Assembly (NCBI GenBank): GCA_051530055.1
Contig: CM121341.1
Coordinates: 14,446,001-14,510,000, forward strand
Length of the DNA stretch: 64,000 nt
Direction of reading: 5' to 3'
From: Neoechinorhynchus agilis
Lineage: Eukaryota; Acanthocephala
Shown here one piece after another: positions 1 through 12,475 of this stretch. The position numbers and the translations under genes were made by a program. The notes under the pieces were generated by a model, which saw only the letters and a program-made list of their open reading frames with translations, had not been told where the DNA came from and made no database searches. Positions within the stretch are counted from its first letter, which is position 1, and each line of letters opens with the position of its first letter.

Positions 1-360
1 AGAATCTGAAATTAAGGAGTTGTGAATTCTCGCTACCAGGAGTGAATCCCGGAATGATTGTTTGCAAGCATTGACGGGTACTTGCTCGCTACCGGAATCT
101 TCATACCAAAAATCAACAGCTACCGCGAAATCTTCGCTCAACCTGTAAACCTCGCCAAGAAAAGACTAAACTATATTGCAGATTTTTTCATACGATACCA
201 ATTAAGCTTTCAACGGTAACGCTGCAAAATTTTCTCGAGATAGGCTTTCACCGTCTCGTCTAATTTTGCTAACTTCTCCTTATGTCTAAAAAGGTGCCCT
301 GCGCAGCTTATACAGCAATCTCGGAATGAAGAGGTGTTCTTGATCAAAATAAACACAAAA
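1..360 (-). mobile_element. REL-type LINE fragment, late RT region
   Basis: This stretch aligns by eye over its whole length with 1700-2140, where the same element continues into a recognisable C-terminal domain. Shared blocks include the text around 'gaattctcgctaccagg' and 'ggtgttcttgatca'. On the minus strand it would be the end of the reverse transcriptase and the linker before the endonuclease. It holds no open frame of useful length and is cut by the window edge. Confidence 0.6.
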
Positions 361-1380
361 TGCCGAAAAAAGTCATCTATAAGCTCTTTTGTTTTCTTTT
401 ATACATTTATTTCCCAGGGTAAAGTCAATTGTAATCTGCTTACACTTTTTTAGCTAATGATGATGTTCGAAATTCGGCGATTTGAGATTATTAAAGAAAT
501 CAAGATTCAAGATGAGAATTTAATTTCATCCGTAGGCTAAAACAGTTCGCTGATAAAATAGTTCAATACTAATTATGAATTTAGAGCGATTGAAGAAACC
601 TCAAATAAAGGGCAGCGACAACAATTCCATCTTGTATCGCATTATATCTACGAATATCAAACCTACTGCAGCTCTCGACTAAGACCACTAAACCGCAAAA
701 TGCGTTCATTCTTTATTTGATAAATTGTTTTTTAAGCAATAGAGATCCATTGTGACGACCAAACATAGAGAGCTAAAAACCGAAGGATAAAACTTCTAAC
801 AAAAATATTCTTAACGATCTTAAAAATTAAGTGGGAAGATATTCATTTAATTTCGCAAAAATACAAGCCGCTCGTCCTTTTACAAAAAGATTCAATTGCA
901 TAGCTCTCGCTTGTTGTATTGAATACAAATCGTCTTACATTCCATTGTGCAAATATCTGTCCGTAAATAAGTCAGACAAATTTTCAATATATAAGACATC
1001 GCCAATAAAATGGACATTTCCTTGAAAATACGCTAAACATTTCATAACACCTACTTTTGGCAAAAAGAATTATTAGAAAAAAATTTAACTGACGGAAATT
1101 TTAGGAATCGGGAACATGAATTCGATATACCTTGGTCGATTCTGTTGCACCTGAAAATAATTTAAAAAAATTGTAAGGCACAACATTGAATATTTAAATT
1201 TCTCTAAAACACTCTTTATAATTAGAAAATTAGCCTGAAATGAACATCACTGAAATTAAATTAGTAATTGAGATGAAGATTGTAATGAGAAATTATAAAT
1301 TCTAAAAAATATATAACTTTCAATTACAGAAACAACTTACAATATAAAATTAAAAGCGAGTGGCACTTTTTCGGTCATGA
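361..1380. other. AT-rich stretch, no gene seen
   Basis: I find no open frame with recognisable similarity and no convincing splice-bounded exon here. Base composition is strongly AT-rich. Confidence 0.6.
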
Positions 1381-2250
1381 AATCATTCACACCGCCGCCC
1401 TGAATCACTCAGCTGCCGTTCAGGTGCAACGGTCGAAAGGACGGATGCAGTGTTCCCTCGTCGCACAGCCAGACTTATGTTTTGTATTGTGAATGCTCCC
1501 GCCCTCTGATCGCCAGTGATTCGTCTTAATCTCTTAGACAATTCCTTGACCAGGTCCTGGACCACCCCAAGTCTCAGGAACACTGCAATCCTCACTGTCT
1601 CGTCGGAGAGAAGGGTGCCCACAGTGGCGATTGGGAGAGCGCTGAACAAAGCACCCGATTCGCTTGTAGAGACTGCACCAATCAAGCTTGGCTCACCAGG
1701 TCACGAGAATCTGAAATCAAAGAGTTATGAATTCTCGCTACCAGGGGTGAGTCCCAAACTGATTGTTTGCAACCATCGACGGGGACTTGCTCGCTGCCTG
1801 AATATCCACACCAAAGATTAAGAGCCTCCACAAAATCTTCATCAGAAGTGTAATCTCGTTAAGAAAGGATTAAACTATTATGCGGCTTGCTTCATACGAT
1901 CAAAAATAAGCTTTCAGAGAAATATCGGCCGCTTTTCCAACACCCAAACCGCCAGACGACACAGGCAAGGACGCTTGACGCCAGGCCTCGTCCGAAAGCT
2001 GGGGATTTAAAATTGTCTCGAAAGAGGCTTTTACCGTCTCGCCTAATTTTGCCAGCTTATTATTATGTCTAAAAAAGGTGCTGTGCGAAACTTATACAAC
2101 AATTTTGGAATAAAGAGGGTGTTCTTGATCAGGAACAGAGCCTCGTGTGAATATAATTCATCAACTCGTTCGCATATTCTTTCGTTCGTTAAAAAGTTAA
2201 AGAAACTCGCACGGTCTACTACGAAATTATTGCGTCTGTTCATTTAGTAC
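1381..2250 (-). mobile_element. REL-type LINE copy with internal deletion
   Basis: Minus-strand translation gives the conserved block GTLLSDETVRIAVFLRLG, then jumps to the late block VQDLVKELSKRLRRITGD and the terminal QNISLAVRRGN. The copy at 33490-33975 has, between these blocks, a CRCG..H zinc finger and an RPD motif. The middle of the domain is therefore deleted here. The upstream part (1700-2250) corresponds to the end of the RT, with KLLYKFRTAPF readable near 2070-2110. This is a dead copy of a non-LTR retrotransposon whose C-terminal endonuclease is of the restriction-like type. The family name is not determined. Confidence 0.75.
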
Positions 2251-2460
2251 ATTTCAACGCGCTGATTCCGAAACAGTTTTCAGATTAACTATAGCTGCCA
2301 TAGTTCTTGAGGTATTCGTCTTTCAATTTTGAGACAAACATCCTTGTTTATTGATATCATAATTTTAATCGATTGTCAATTATACATTTTCTCGATCAGA
2401 TTCTAAAGTTGATTTCATCTGCATATACCGTTCCGGTGGCTTCTCTAATCTATTTGTTTA
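2245..2460. repeat. Repeat A, first copy
   Basis: About 215 bp that recur at 5955-6180 (both contain 'gcgctgattccgaa', 'tatcataa' and 'gtataccgtt'). It is cut by the LINE insertion at 2461. Together with block B (5727-5890 and 6190-6345) it forms an A-B unit present twice in tandem. No coding potential is seen. Confidence 0.7.
2452..2460. repeat. 9-bp target-site duplication, left
   Basis: The sequence ATTTGTTTA sits immediately before the 5' end of the LINE and recurs exactly at 5718-5726, right after its short-repeat 3' tail. Confidence 0.75.
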
Positions 2461-5400
2461 CGTCCCTTACTTTCGTCCCTAACTTTCTTTCACGATGATC
2501 GGACTTGATGTTACTGATTCTTGTCGGCCACGTAAAAGTAGCAGCTCCGGCGGCCAGACAGCTACTGATAGTAACCTGTCAATGCGGGGTCATTGTGCCG
2601 CTCCACTTGGTGATGCGGCAGCGAACAGGAGCAACAAAATCCACCAGTGCAACGGGAAAAGCGAGGGCGTCGTAGCTCTCGCCGACGACTTGAGCGTCGA
2701 AATGAGCGAAATTGTCGCCGGAGGCAACGAAAGCGTCGGTCGAAGCTCATCACCGTGGTGGTTACGGACTGTTCAGGTGGCGCTGACAACCGTGAGCCCT
2801 TTGGCCCAGCTATTTCAAATAGAAGAGGACTACGAATCGGATCTTTAAATTGTAGGAGTCTGCGAGCGCAATGGCGTATTTTAACCCTGGCCAAATTGAC
2901 AAGGGACGCCAGAATGGGTCAGACACAGACGTAAATCAGGATGATTTAGGAGGAGGCTGGTCATTATGTTACCTATCTGTGGACAGTCGAGGAAATGGAG
3001 GTGTAGGCGTTTGTTTATCACCCCGCCTCCGAAACTCAGCACTATGCAGTATTATAACTGACCGAATCCTTCGGGTCAGCATAAAGCTTCGGTCGAGAAA
3101 TCTCTATGCTTTTGGCGTATATTCACCGAGCTCCTCGTCGGATGAAGAGGCAGTTGAAGGATTTTATGGAAATCTAGCCGAAGCATTAGATGATGTACCG
3201 AACAGAGACACCCTCCTAATAACCGGTGACTTCAACGCGATTTTACCGCATTCCGAAAGATCGCTAAATTTGTTGAAAGGCGAGAATCGGAACAGCCGGT
3301 ACTTGGTTGAGGCGCTGGAGCGGCATGATCTCGTGTCTGCTAACACTTTATTCCGGAAGCGTTCGTGGCGTTTGGCGACGTTTATGGGTCAAAAGAATCC
3401 GTCCAAACATGCCATGGGAAAAAATACCAAGAGAAGCTTAACTCAGCTTGACCATATATTGTTAAGACGTAGGGAAAAATGTCGGGTCAAAAACGCTGAC
3501 GCATTCACAATTGATGGGCTGCCAACCGACCACAAGTTGGTAATGTGTCAGTTGAGCATGAGTGACTCGTTGTTCCGTACGCCTCAACATCCTCCACGTC
3601 CGTTCTATGGCGCCCTCGCTAATGAGGAGAAGAGAAAAGAGTTCGATATCGAACTAGAGAATCAACTGAACTCGATGCCAGCTGCTGAAACGGATATTGA
3701 TTTTTATTACAGGCCAATCTGCGACGCATTGACCGAAGCGGCCGAGAAAACCCTCCCAAAAATGGGGCGTATAAATGCTGCAAAAGTTATATGGCAGGAA
3801 GACTGTGAATTTATGGCAATGGCTGAGCAGATCAAAACTCTAAGAAAAAGAGGAAAACGATCTGAGGCTCGCATTGTAAGTCTTGAACTTGCCAACCTCT
3901 ATAATGAAAAGCGAAAGGCTTCGATAGATCATGCAGTTCGCGAGATCGCATATAAGGAAGTTTTGTTCGTACCTCCTTAGCATGGAGAGCGATAAACACT
4001 CTCACAGGAAGATCCCAAAGACAGCCAACTTTGATTGAAGGTCCCTCCCCGGAAATCAGAAAAAGAGGATCGCAAATTATTTTGCGGAAATTCTCAATTC
4101 GCCATTATCGTCTTTGGAAGTGAGTCCTGCACTTCCAAAAGGCACAATCGTCCCAAGCACTGAGGCATACTTCACTGGACCGATTTCCGTGAAGGAAGCG
4201 ATCGCTGCGGCGAAAATGATGCGTGCGGGACGTGCATCAGGCCCAGATGGGATAATGGCAGATGTACTGAGCTTTGAATCTATTGCCAGAAAAATCATAC
4301 CGATAATGAATGGCATAATGAATGGTTGCTCAGTACCTCAAATCTGGCAAACGGCGCATTTAACAATGATCCCCAAGAAATGCTGCTCGACAAAGGTGGA
4401 GGATTACAGAGGTATATCCTTGATGTCCAACACGGCAAAACTTTTCAGCAGCATTTTGAGACGCCGAATTCAGCCAATCCTCGAACCGTTTGTAAGAATT
4501 GAACAGAACGGCTTCAGGAATGGTCGAGGCACCACAGAGCACATATTGGCTTTGAGTAGGATCCTCGAGGAGGCACGAATTCATCAAACGGATGTGACGC
4601 TGGTATTTGTTGATTTCCGTCGAGCTTTCGATTCGGTAAATCGAACGATGATTGGCGGTATCTTAAAGGAGTATGGAGTGCCGCCGATCATTGTCACATC
4701 CGCTATGGCATTATATAAAAAACAAGGTCCGCCGTAAAGACAGCTGACGGTTTGACAGAACACTTTTCCACCACTTCAGGTGTTCTGCAGGGCGACACAT
4801 TGGCTCCTTTCCTCTTCATCTTGGCGCTTGATTGGGTAATGAGATGGGCACTACCAAATGATGAAGATGGATTTCTTCTGTTGAGGAAAAGAGATCGCAG
4901 GTATCCTGAGATACGCGCCTCCTACATGGCATATGCCGACGACATCGTATTGATGTCCTCAACAGTCGAAGGAGCTCAATGCATGCTAAATAGACTGTGC
5001 GAGAGGGCGAGTATGATTGGTCTGACCATCAACTCGAAAAAGACGGAATTCTTGACGATTCCGCATGTCGCGCATACAGTCTCTTGCGAAGGGCCGAATG
5101 GCGTTGAGCAATTAAAACAGATAGAGCGGTATGTCTATCTGGGAGCTGTCGTTCCTGAGGTGAGTGCGGATGTCAGCCGACGGAGAGCTATAGCTTGGAG
5201 AGCAATTGGGCAACTTAAGCCACTGTTTGACAGTGAGTCTTTCAGCTGTTCAGGACTCTAATTGAGAGCATTCTCTACTACAATGCAGAGACCTGGACAT
5301 TGTCACCAACAGCGACGAGGCAGTTGGACCAAAATCATTCATCTCTCTTACGTGCGGCGTTCAAGGTCAGATTGTCAGATAAAGTGACCAACAAAGCACT

Positions 5401-5717
5401 GTATAAGAGAGCCGGAGTCCAACCGCCCAGTGAATATTTGCGCCGCAGACGACTGCAGTTCACGGGCAATATAATTCGGTCCGAGGCATCTTGCCCACAG
5501 GTCGTGCAACAGTTTCTTTCTGGAAGCCAACGACATTGTATCATAAAGGCAAAGGGAACTGTCGTACATACGATGACCTGATTTTAAGAGACGCGAATTG
5601 CCCGCATAACAGGACTGCGGTCGTGTATTTTAGATTCCTTGCGGAGTCTAATTCTATTTGACGGGCTTATACCTGCGGTGCAACGTAGGAAAGTACCGTT
5701 GCATACAATACAATACA
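2461..5717 (+). mobile_element. APE-type LINE, nearly full length, decayed
   Basis: An ORF1-like start lies at 2495. ORF2 follows with an apurinic-like endonuclease (LNCRSL at 2850, GDFNA near 3225, LDHIL near 3450, DHK near 3528) and a reverse transcriptase (GPDGI near 4243, FVDFRRAFDS near 4605, GVLQGDTLAPFLF near 4780, YADDIVLMS near 4935, then RRRRLQFTG near 5440). The frame changes near 2930, between 3980 and 4114, near 4740 and between 5261 and 5300, and the endonuclease segment with the catalytic Glu is missing. The copy is therefore inactive. The 3' end is a short (ACAAT)n tail at about 5703-5717. Flanking 9-bp duplications mark a target-primed insertion. The exact clade was not resolved. 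Confidence 0.9.
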
Positions 5718-5726
5718 ATTTGTTTA
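5718..5726. repeat. 9-bp target-site duplication, right
   Basis: ATTTGTTTA here matches 2452-2460 exactly and follows the ACAAT tail of the LINE. Confidence 0.75.
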
Positions 5727-5890
5727 GTTCTCCGATTGAAGTTCATAAAAGACACTTAAATTTAATAAAAATTGCTATTAAGCGGGAAAGACCTGATTAT
5801 CAATTTTGTGTATTTTTGAAGCGGTGATTTCTTTGGTGTTATGCAATTTTGTTGACTATTGCAAATTTAGTGATCTTTTACGTTTGACTT
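5727..5890. repeat. Repeat B, first copy
   Basis: About 160 bp matched at 6190-6345: both contain 'cataaaagacac', a 'ggtgttat.caattt' block and 'tttacgttt'. It is the right half of an A-B unit split by the LINE. Confidence 0.65.
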
Positions 5891-5954
5891 TTTATGAAAT
5901 TATACACTTGCGATTTACGACATTAATAATACAGCTAGCTATATTAAGGTAAGT

Positions 5955-6345
5955 TAATTTAGTACATCTCAAAGCGCTGATTCCGAATCGGGTTTCAAAT
6001 TTCCCATCGCATAAGTGGTTCTTGAGTTATGCGTCTTTCAATTTGTGGAAAAACATAATTGATTATTTATATCATAACTTCAATCGATTGCCAATTGCAT
6101 TACACTTTCTTGATCAAATTTTAAAGCTGATTTCAGTTCCGTATACCGTTTTCGGTTGTTGGTCTTATCTATGCTATTAGTTCAACGATTTAAGTCCATA
6201 AAAGACACCTGACTTTAATGAATAAAGCAATAAATCTGGTAATACCTTAAAAGTCATTGTGAACATTTCTGACTCGGTGAATTGATTGGTGTTATTCAAT
6301 TTAGTATACTGATAGAAATTATTGGATTATTTACGTTTGCGTAAT
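5955..6345. repeat. Repeat A-B, second, uninterrupted copy
   Basis: This copy holds A (5955-6180) followed directly by B (6190-6345), without a LINE between them. It acts as the unoccupied paralogue of the site hit by the insertion at 2461-5717. No open frame or known family was recognised. Confidence 0.65.
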
Positions 6346-6879
6346 CAAGGCAAAAAATTGCCAAGATTTCAAGTCTCCATCACACACTCAAGCATCCAAG
6401 ATAGAGTGGAAGTTGTAAGCTTCTCAATCCTTTGATCGGATACATCAAGATCAGGATCATCTCAAATTCTTGGGAACTGCTCGAAGGCTACTGACCTTAA
6501 GCTTTTAAACGTTTTCCAAGACTTGCCCATTGTATCTCCTAATTGTTGAAGAAAGTGACTCCGAAATAGTGGATATCGGCCTTCCCTTCTCACTAGATCA
6601 AAAATGGGCAAATCGTTAGTTCATTTGTTAAAGTTACTGACGTCCATCCGTTTACAGAAAAAGGCATTTTTATGGATTAAAAGGTGTGGTGCAACCATAG
6701 GTAGGGGAAGCTTCCAAGATTGGTTTTTGCTGTTCATAATTACGCCTAGTCCTTCGGAGAAGAGGTCTCACTTGCTGGGATTCCAATGCACCATTGGATG
6801 GAATCCTTATAATGTTGCTTATAAAAATCGGATTTGAGTTCCTTTGTAGATTCACCACTGCCTTGAAACTCCGCCAACA

Positions 6880-7110
6880 ATAAAGGCTTAAGCCAAAAGT
6901 GCGCCGCATCACAGCCTGCGGCCGACCCTTAGCGAAGGAAGAAGCGCGTTGGAGGCTGAGTTTTTCACTAAAAGATTGAATCGCTGCCAGGACAAGGATG
7001 CAGTTAAATCAGGAGCACCCTAATGCATTGATTAAAGTACTTAATAGATTTAGCAGACAAGGAGAGTTTCCAGGTTGAAAGACAAACCACTGAGGAAAGA
7101 TCAACCTAAC
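6880..7110 (+). mobile_element. Short LINE reverse-transcriptase scrap
   Basis: One frame near 7015-7075 reads HPNALIKVLNRFSRQGEFPG, which resembles the early RT segment of APE-type LINEs (the stretch just before the first RT fingers motif). Stops surround it and no further RT motif follows. The call rests on this one motif. Confidence 0.4.
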
Positions 7111-7179
7111 AAACTCTTCTGCAAGCAATATCTGTCAATACCCACAAGAACGGACATGCCCACACCGGATATTCACATC

Positions 7180-7272
7180 CGAACGGACGTACCTCGACCT
7201 CACCACGCTGCATTCGTCCTTTCGACCGTTACACCAGGACGGCAGGTGAGTGATTCAGAGGGGTGGTGTTAA
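7180..7272 (+). mobile_element. REL-type LINE, 3'-terminal scrap
   Basis: The plus-strand frame reads AAFVLSTVTPGRQVSDSEG, the same terminal block as in the copies at 1381-2250, 7975-8400 and 30395-30872. Only the last roughly 90 bp of the element are present. Confidence 0.65.
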
Positions 7273-7974
7273 TTTTTGTAAATACTTTTTGTTGGAAAAA
7301 CAAATATTGCTTATCGATCAAATAACGATTACCATATCTTCATTAAAAACAAATCCGCATTGAAAACCCAAAGGTACATATGTCCAATTCTTGTTAACTA
7401 ACAAATAAAAACGTGTTATCATTATATAGATTGTTAAAAAGTTGTTTTATATGTTTTGTTGTGACAAGAATAATGTATATTGGGAACAATAAATCAATAT
7501 CTATTTTTTATCACCGAAGAACACATATTATATCGATCTAACTTTGTCAACAAGAACAGGAAGTCGTGCCAAACCACATTCTGTACTTGAGCACGAGAAA
7601 TTTAAAGGGATATCAAGAGCGTATTAAACAGATATGCATCCAAAATAGGAACGCTGCCGAGTAGCCGCGAAATGAAGGAATGATGTACGATACGATACGG
7701 TGGTCCTCGAGTTGTGTAAAAAACATCAGGCTTTGCGAGTTTAAATCCCTAAAGATTAAATTAGGTGACCAGCGAGACAATGAGTTCCAACGGGTGTTAA
7801 TAAAAAAGACACCCTAATGTAAACAATGTAAAGATTACACTCAATATGCGCCGAAAAATGGCAGTCTTCAGTCCTGACATTGTAATGTAGTCAAGGTAGA
7901 TAGCACTTTCGAATGAAGGCTTACAGGTCTCCAGCAAAACAAATATGTCCATTACTTATTATAAATGTCATTAA

Positions 7975-8400
7975 ATCATTCATACCACCGCTCCGGATCA
8001 CTCAGCTGCCATCCTGGTGTAACAGTTGAAAGGACGAATGCAGCGTTCCCTCATTGCACAGCCAGAATAATGTTTTGTAGGAGGAATGCTCCTGCCCTCC
8101 GATCGCCAGTGATTCGTCTCAATCTCTTAGACAATTGCTTGACCAGGTCCTGCGCCGCGGTACCAAACGACCCGAGCGTCTCGAAGCCAAAGGGAACAAA
8201 ATAATGATTTCGACTCAGGTCGCTGTATTTTGTCCTTTTGTATTCCTCAGCGGCGGTTGCTGCTTCCCCTGGTTTAACGGCGGCGAGTTTTATGTTGCTG
8301 GCTGCGAGCGTGGCGTCCCAGAGAAGGCACTTTCCTTCTCGCCACGGGAATACTGTGACACCGTCCGGTCTACGGCCATCGAGATACCTATCCGAAAAAT
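7975..8400 (-). mobile_element. REL-type LINE, C-terminal endonuclease fragment
   Basis: Minus-strand translation is readable for about 140 residues. It has RPDGVTVFPWREGK...WDAT, then VPFGFETLGSFGT, then LSKRLRRITGDRRAGAF and the terminal LSTVTPGWQLSDPERW. The RPD followed 15 residues later by D is the arrangement known for the restriction-like endonuclease of R2-type LINEs (K/RPD, 12-14 residues, D/E). One in-frame stop lies in the tail. The upstream zinc finger is absent, so the copy is 5'-truncated. Confidence 0.75.
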
Positions 8401-8489
8401 AGGGAGAGAGAATAAAGCAATCAAATGTGCCAAAGGGACCGAGAATGGGGGTGGTAACGATCCCTGGAAAAGGAATAAATAAGAACTAA

Positions 8490-10190
8490 AGTCAAAAATT
8501 CTAAATAATAGGCCCAGAGAGCCGCAATGCCCAGTTCTTGAGATCTTGGAATGTGAGGAGGATCAAATTCCTTTTTGCCAACGGATTACCTTTTGTGAGG
8601 GACTAGGGTCGATTGGCAGCTTACATGCGAGAAGTATCCACAGATTTCGACCTCCCTTCTATGTATTCAACAAGTTTGTTTAAATCATTCTTATTGAGTT
8701 CCCCTTCGTCTGAGCTGATTTTTGGACTATCAATACATCGCTTTTTGATGATTGAAAATGTTTCTTAGACGTTGGTTCTCTTGAAGAACTTTTGGCTGTC
8801 TGGGTTCCTCCTAAAGTTTCTCAATCCTAGAAAAGAGGCGATAGTCCTCCGGTATATGAGGTGCGTGTGGACGATACCCTGGAATCATTAGTCGCGATAG
8901 GCACCTGAGTTTGTATACAGCTGTTGAAATACAGCAGAACTTGGGGAGTATTCTGTACGTTTCATGATAAGATCCACAAATGGTGAGGATTTACTTTTAT
9001 TGTGACGACAACTACGATGCATTAATTTGACAGCACTCCATACACTTCGAAAAATTGGGCGAGCAAAAAATCGTGAATGAATCGTTCTTTGAATTGAGTG
9101 AGGACAACCACTTTTCGAGAGATATTTCATTCGCATGAAACCATACCATTTCTTTACTCCCTGTCCACTTGTAAAAGGTCAATTGGCAGATTGAAAATTA
9201 GAAAAGTACTTTATCTGAAGAAGTCGCCAAAAACAGACGTTCAATTGCGAAAGGAGTTAGCAGAAGATATTTTTGCCCTACACTTCAAAAAAAGAAAGCA
9301 TTATATTGAATAAACTTCCTAACGAGGAAAGCACGCTAATTGTTTTCTTAGCCGACAGGAGATGCTCCTTGAAATATTTAGTGGAGAGTTGGGAAAACAG
9401 TGAAGCTTCATCTGCTTCATATTCAACACAATGATGAAGTCTTCTTTAGGGACTGACATTCGAAGACGAAAAACCTGATCGTAACCATCTTTTGGGGACG
9501 ATTGAAGAAAGTGACCGTAGAAGACAAAGAAAATGACAATAATTGAGCGAAGGGATAAAGGACACCTGTATACCGAAAACTGCTCCAGCCATCTCACAAA
9601 CAAGTACCCTACCTATAAAAATGTCACCACCCTCATCCACAACAGCTTCCAAGAAAGTTAGGAGAGGTTGAGTTATTGATGAAAAGAGGAGTTTAGGTAT
9701 TGATAAAAAGGGGGAATAGCCTTTAAGAATTGCTGTATTCGCTTTCAATCTGCACTTTCCCTTATAATTCAGTGCAATTCATTTTCTTCGGTATAAAGAG
9801 TCATTTTGTAGAGTATTATGCGGTTAAACATATCTTCACATTGTTCAAAGTAAATCCTGTACTTTTCAGACATTACTGTATTGTTATCAGCGTCAATAAC
9901 CTAAAATTAGTTAGCAGTCTGAATTAGAGATCAAAAATAAAAATTCACCGCCATTAAGAAGTGGACAGTGCATTTCAATTGAATTGCAAAAACTCTAAAG
10001 CTTTAGAAAATCTTTTTCTTCGCTTCTGTAGAGTATAACAGTCGGTTTGAACCCTATTTTTGCCTTGCCGAGTATTTGAAGAACTAATTTAAAATTTAAG
10101 AATCATATAGACGTTCAATTGCATCTCTCTATCTTAGACATACCAAAATGTATGAAGACCGCAGCATAAAAGAATTTGCAAATTGTTCCT
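8490..10190. other. No gene recognised
   Basis: Open frames at 8888-9136 (minus), 9098-9313 (plus) and 9319-9748 (minus) are short, unrecognised and overlap on both strands. Without similarity or clean splice sites I do not call them genes. The stretch lies between transposon fragments and may be older mobile sequence. Confidence 0.5.
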
Positions 10191-10204
10191 CTTTTAGAGC
10201 GATT

Positions 10205-10345
10205 TTTCGACATGAAATCGTTCACACCACCGCTCTAAATAACTCAGCTGCCGTCCTCGTGTAACGGCCAAAAGGACGCATGCAGCGTTCCCTCGTTGCA
10301 CAGCCAGACTTATGTTTTGAATTAGGAATGCTCCCGATCTCGGAT
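10205..10345 (-). mobile_element. REL-type LINE, 3'-terminal scrap
   Basis: Nucleotide sequence matches the terminal part of the copies at 1381 and 7975 ('cgttccctcgttgcacagccagactta' region). On the minus strand the QNISLAVQ and LSTVTPG-like blocks are recognisable but shifted. Confidence 0.6.
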
Positions 10346-10687
10346 CGCTGTGAAACTTCAAATCTACCGACACAAACGTAAAAATCCCGTCGATAAGTCG
10401 ATTTTTCAGAAGCGAATTCCATGGGGAGCACAAAGTCAAGTGAAGGTTCATGTACTAAAACATGATTTTAAAAGTAAAATTGAAGTAAGTTGATTAACAT
10501 AATTCGGCATTTCGACACAATCTTTAAATAATCCTTATAACGGCACGAGATTTTGGCTCCGATATATCGAATTCAATTAACAAAATTGTTTCAATTTTTT
10601 TCCACCAAATAAAAACATGCACGATTCAATCTTCAAACAAGGTCGTTTTGATTATATTGGTGAATTTATGATTAAAAGTCGACTTAC

Positions 10688-11006
10688 TTGGAGGCAATCG
10701 CTATTCGTGAACTTTGCACTGACCAGGTTGAAGAAATCACTGCCAGTTTTAGCGACAATTCGGCTCAGTTTACACATGAACCCATTGTGAAACATTAACT
10801 CGATCCGCCTAAGAACAATTGATTTGTTCAATCTGATGTCGATGTATTGATATTGGCCCTGAGGAAAAGGAATACTCGCTTTAATGGGAAATTGAATACT
10901 TTTTATGTGTATAACCTGATCGGATTGCCAGCATGTACACTCATCATCGTCGAGGACATTGGTGATGTCCGCCTCCCCCTCATCTCTGTCCAGCGTGCTC
11001 GAAGCT
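10688..11006 (-). CDS. NR2C2AP-like protein, two internal exons (partial)
   Basis: Two exons, 10916-11006 and 10688-10860, are separated by a 55-nt GT-AG intron (10861-10915). Joined, they read LDDDECTCWQSDQGQYQYID and then a stretch ending FHNGFMCK. This fits the human nuclear receptor 2C2-associated protein (LFDQDEETCWNSDQ..., IQFQGGFSS), a small galactose-binding-like beta-sandwich protein. The exon ends at 10688 at a clean gtaagt donor. The first exon and the C-terminal exon were not placed with certainty; a candidate last segment near 10510-10590 reads EFDISEPKSRAVIRI but shifts frame. The family's molecular role is poorly known; the human protein binds the orphan receptor TR4. Assignment rests on one conserved core of about 60 residues. 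Confidence 0.7.
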
Positions 11007-11309
11007 CTTTGAAAAAGGTGGAATAGTGGAGAAAAACAGTTTAACAAGAGCAAACTTTATTTTCGTTATGAATTCCACTGGAACTTTAGAAAGTCTTCTA
11101 CTCATCTATAATAAAGAATGTGTCGAGGTAAAGATGAGCGGTATGTATGAACTGCGGATCCATTGAGCTTTTTGACATGAAGACGTACTTCGCGATAGAA
11201 GAAAGAAACAGCGAAGTTTTCGCTTTGAACCTTTATGAATTCGTAATTACATTCTTTGGCTATGTAATTCTTTGAGTGTTTTAAACTTAAAAAATTAAAT
11301 ATCATTAGC

Positions 11310-12470
11310 CGTCTTGCCTGGTAACGTAGGAAACTATATTAAGTCTCAAAGAATTTAATACCAACTTAAGATCAATGTCAGGCTGGTTCATTGGAATCTG
11401 TAAATATTATTGCTAATCTGACTAAGATACGTCTTGGGAGCTAAAAATTAAAAAATGCATATACTAAAAATTCATTCTTTTTTATAAGTTCACTTCAAGT
11501 AGGGATTCAAGGTGGATGTAGTTAATTTTGGCTACAGAAGAAGCATTCCGAGAAAAAATCCTTCGCTTCATCCCAAGTAAACTTGCGTAGGTTCACTTTT
11601 AAATATCTCTAGATGCAGCAGCTACACATTGAGGGATTTGATATAATTCAACACTCGAAATTCTGATAAAATGTATTTTTTTAAATTGATAGATGTCCAA
11701 ATTCCCATGGACGATATTCCGCTTGTCTAAATATACTTTCTATCTTTAGCTAAATTAATTTTGATGTGGACCTAATCGTAGCATTTTTTTACTCAATGAT
11801 GAAGTTTCCAAGGATTGTATTTTGCAGATAAGACAACTGATTAAGTTTTTCAAAGAATGTCTTGAAATTCCATAAATTTGTGCCAAAAGTGAAACATTGT
11901 TTTCTTGTTAGCTAGAGATACATAGATGCAATCGAATAATCCCCATTACGCTTTTTTCAGGTCTTTATTAAAATGAGAATTGCTTTTGATGATTAGCTTC
12001 GCCGGAAAATCTTTGGTCTAGAATATCCATTATTATACGACATGGATGGTTAGTAAGGTCGTTGGCTCGTTTGGCCAATTAGTCTTTAAGTAAAACATTT
12101 ACTTTTTTAAATACTTGTTTTAAAAAATGGTGTTGCTTATATTGGATGGATTGCAATGGCAGTAAAGGACGAATTTAAGTTTTAGTACATTTTTTAAGAA
12201 AGGCAATTTATTAATTTAATTATACTCGCTGAATCAATCACGACTCCGCCGAACATCCACGTTTCTCCAGGAAATTTGTCGACTCTAGGTTGTTTTGAAT
12301 TTTTGTTTTTGAAAAGATAATAACTAAATTATTGAAGCTAAACGCAAACATTTAACTCACTTATATCATCAAAATGTGGGATGTTAGTTATTTTGGAAAC
12401 AATATCCGTAGCTTAAATTACTACTTTATTTGTACAAATATTTATTAAACGCAATCAATTTTAGATCGAG
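11310..12470. other. AT-rich intergenic stretch
   Basis: I see no supported gene. An ATTTTAG acceptor-like site at about 12455-12464 lies just before the ATG5 start codon and could serve a 5' leader. Confidence 0.5.
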
Positions 12471-12475
12471 GACTT

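Noticed and set aside
2452-5726. LTR element, because repeats A flank the LINE
   Set aside because: Only A, not B, lies on the left and A-B on the right; the enzyme is an APE-type LINE with a tail and a 9-bp duplication, so the flanking repeats are the target.
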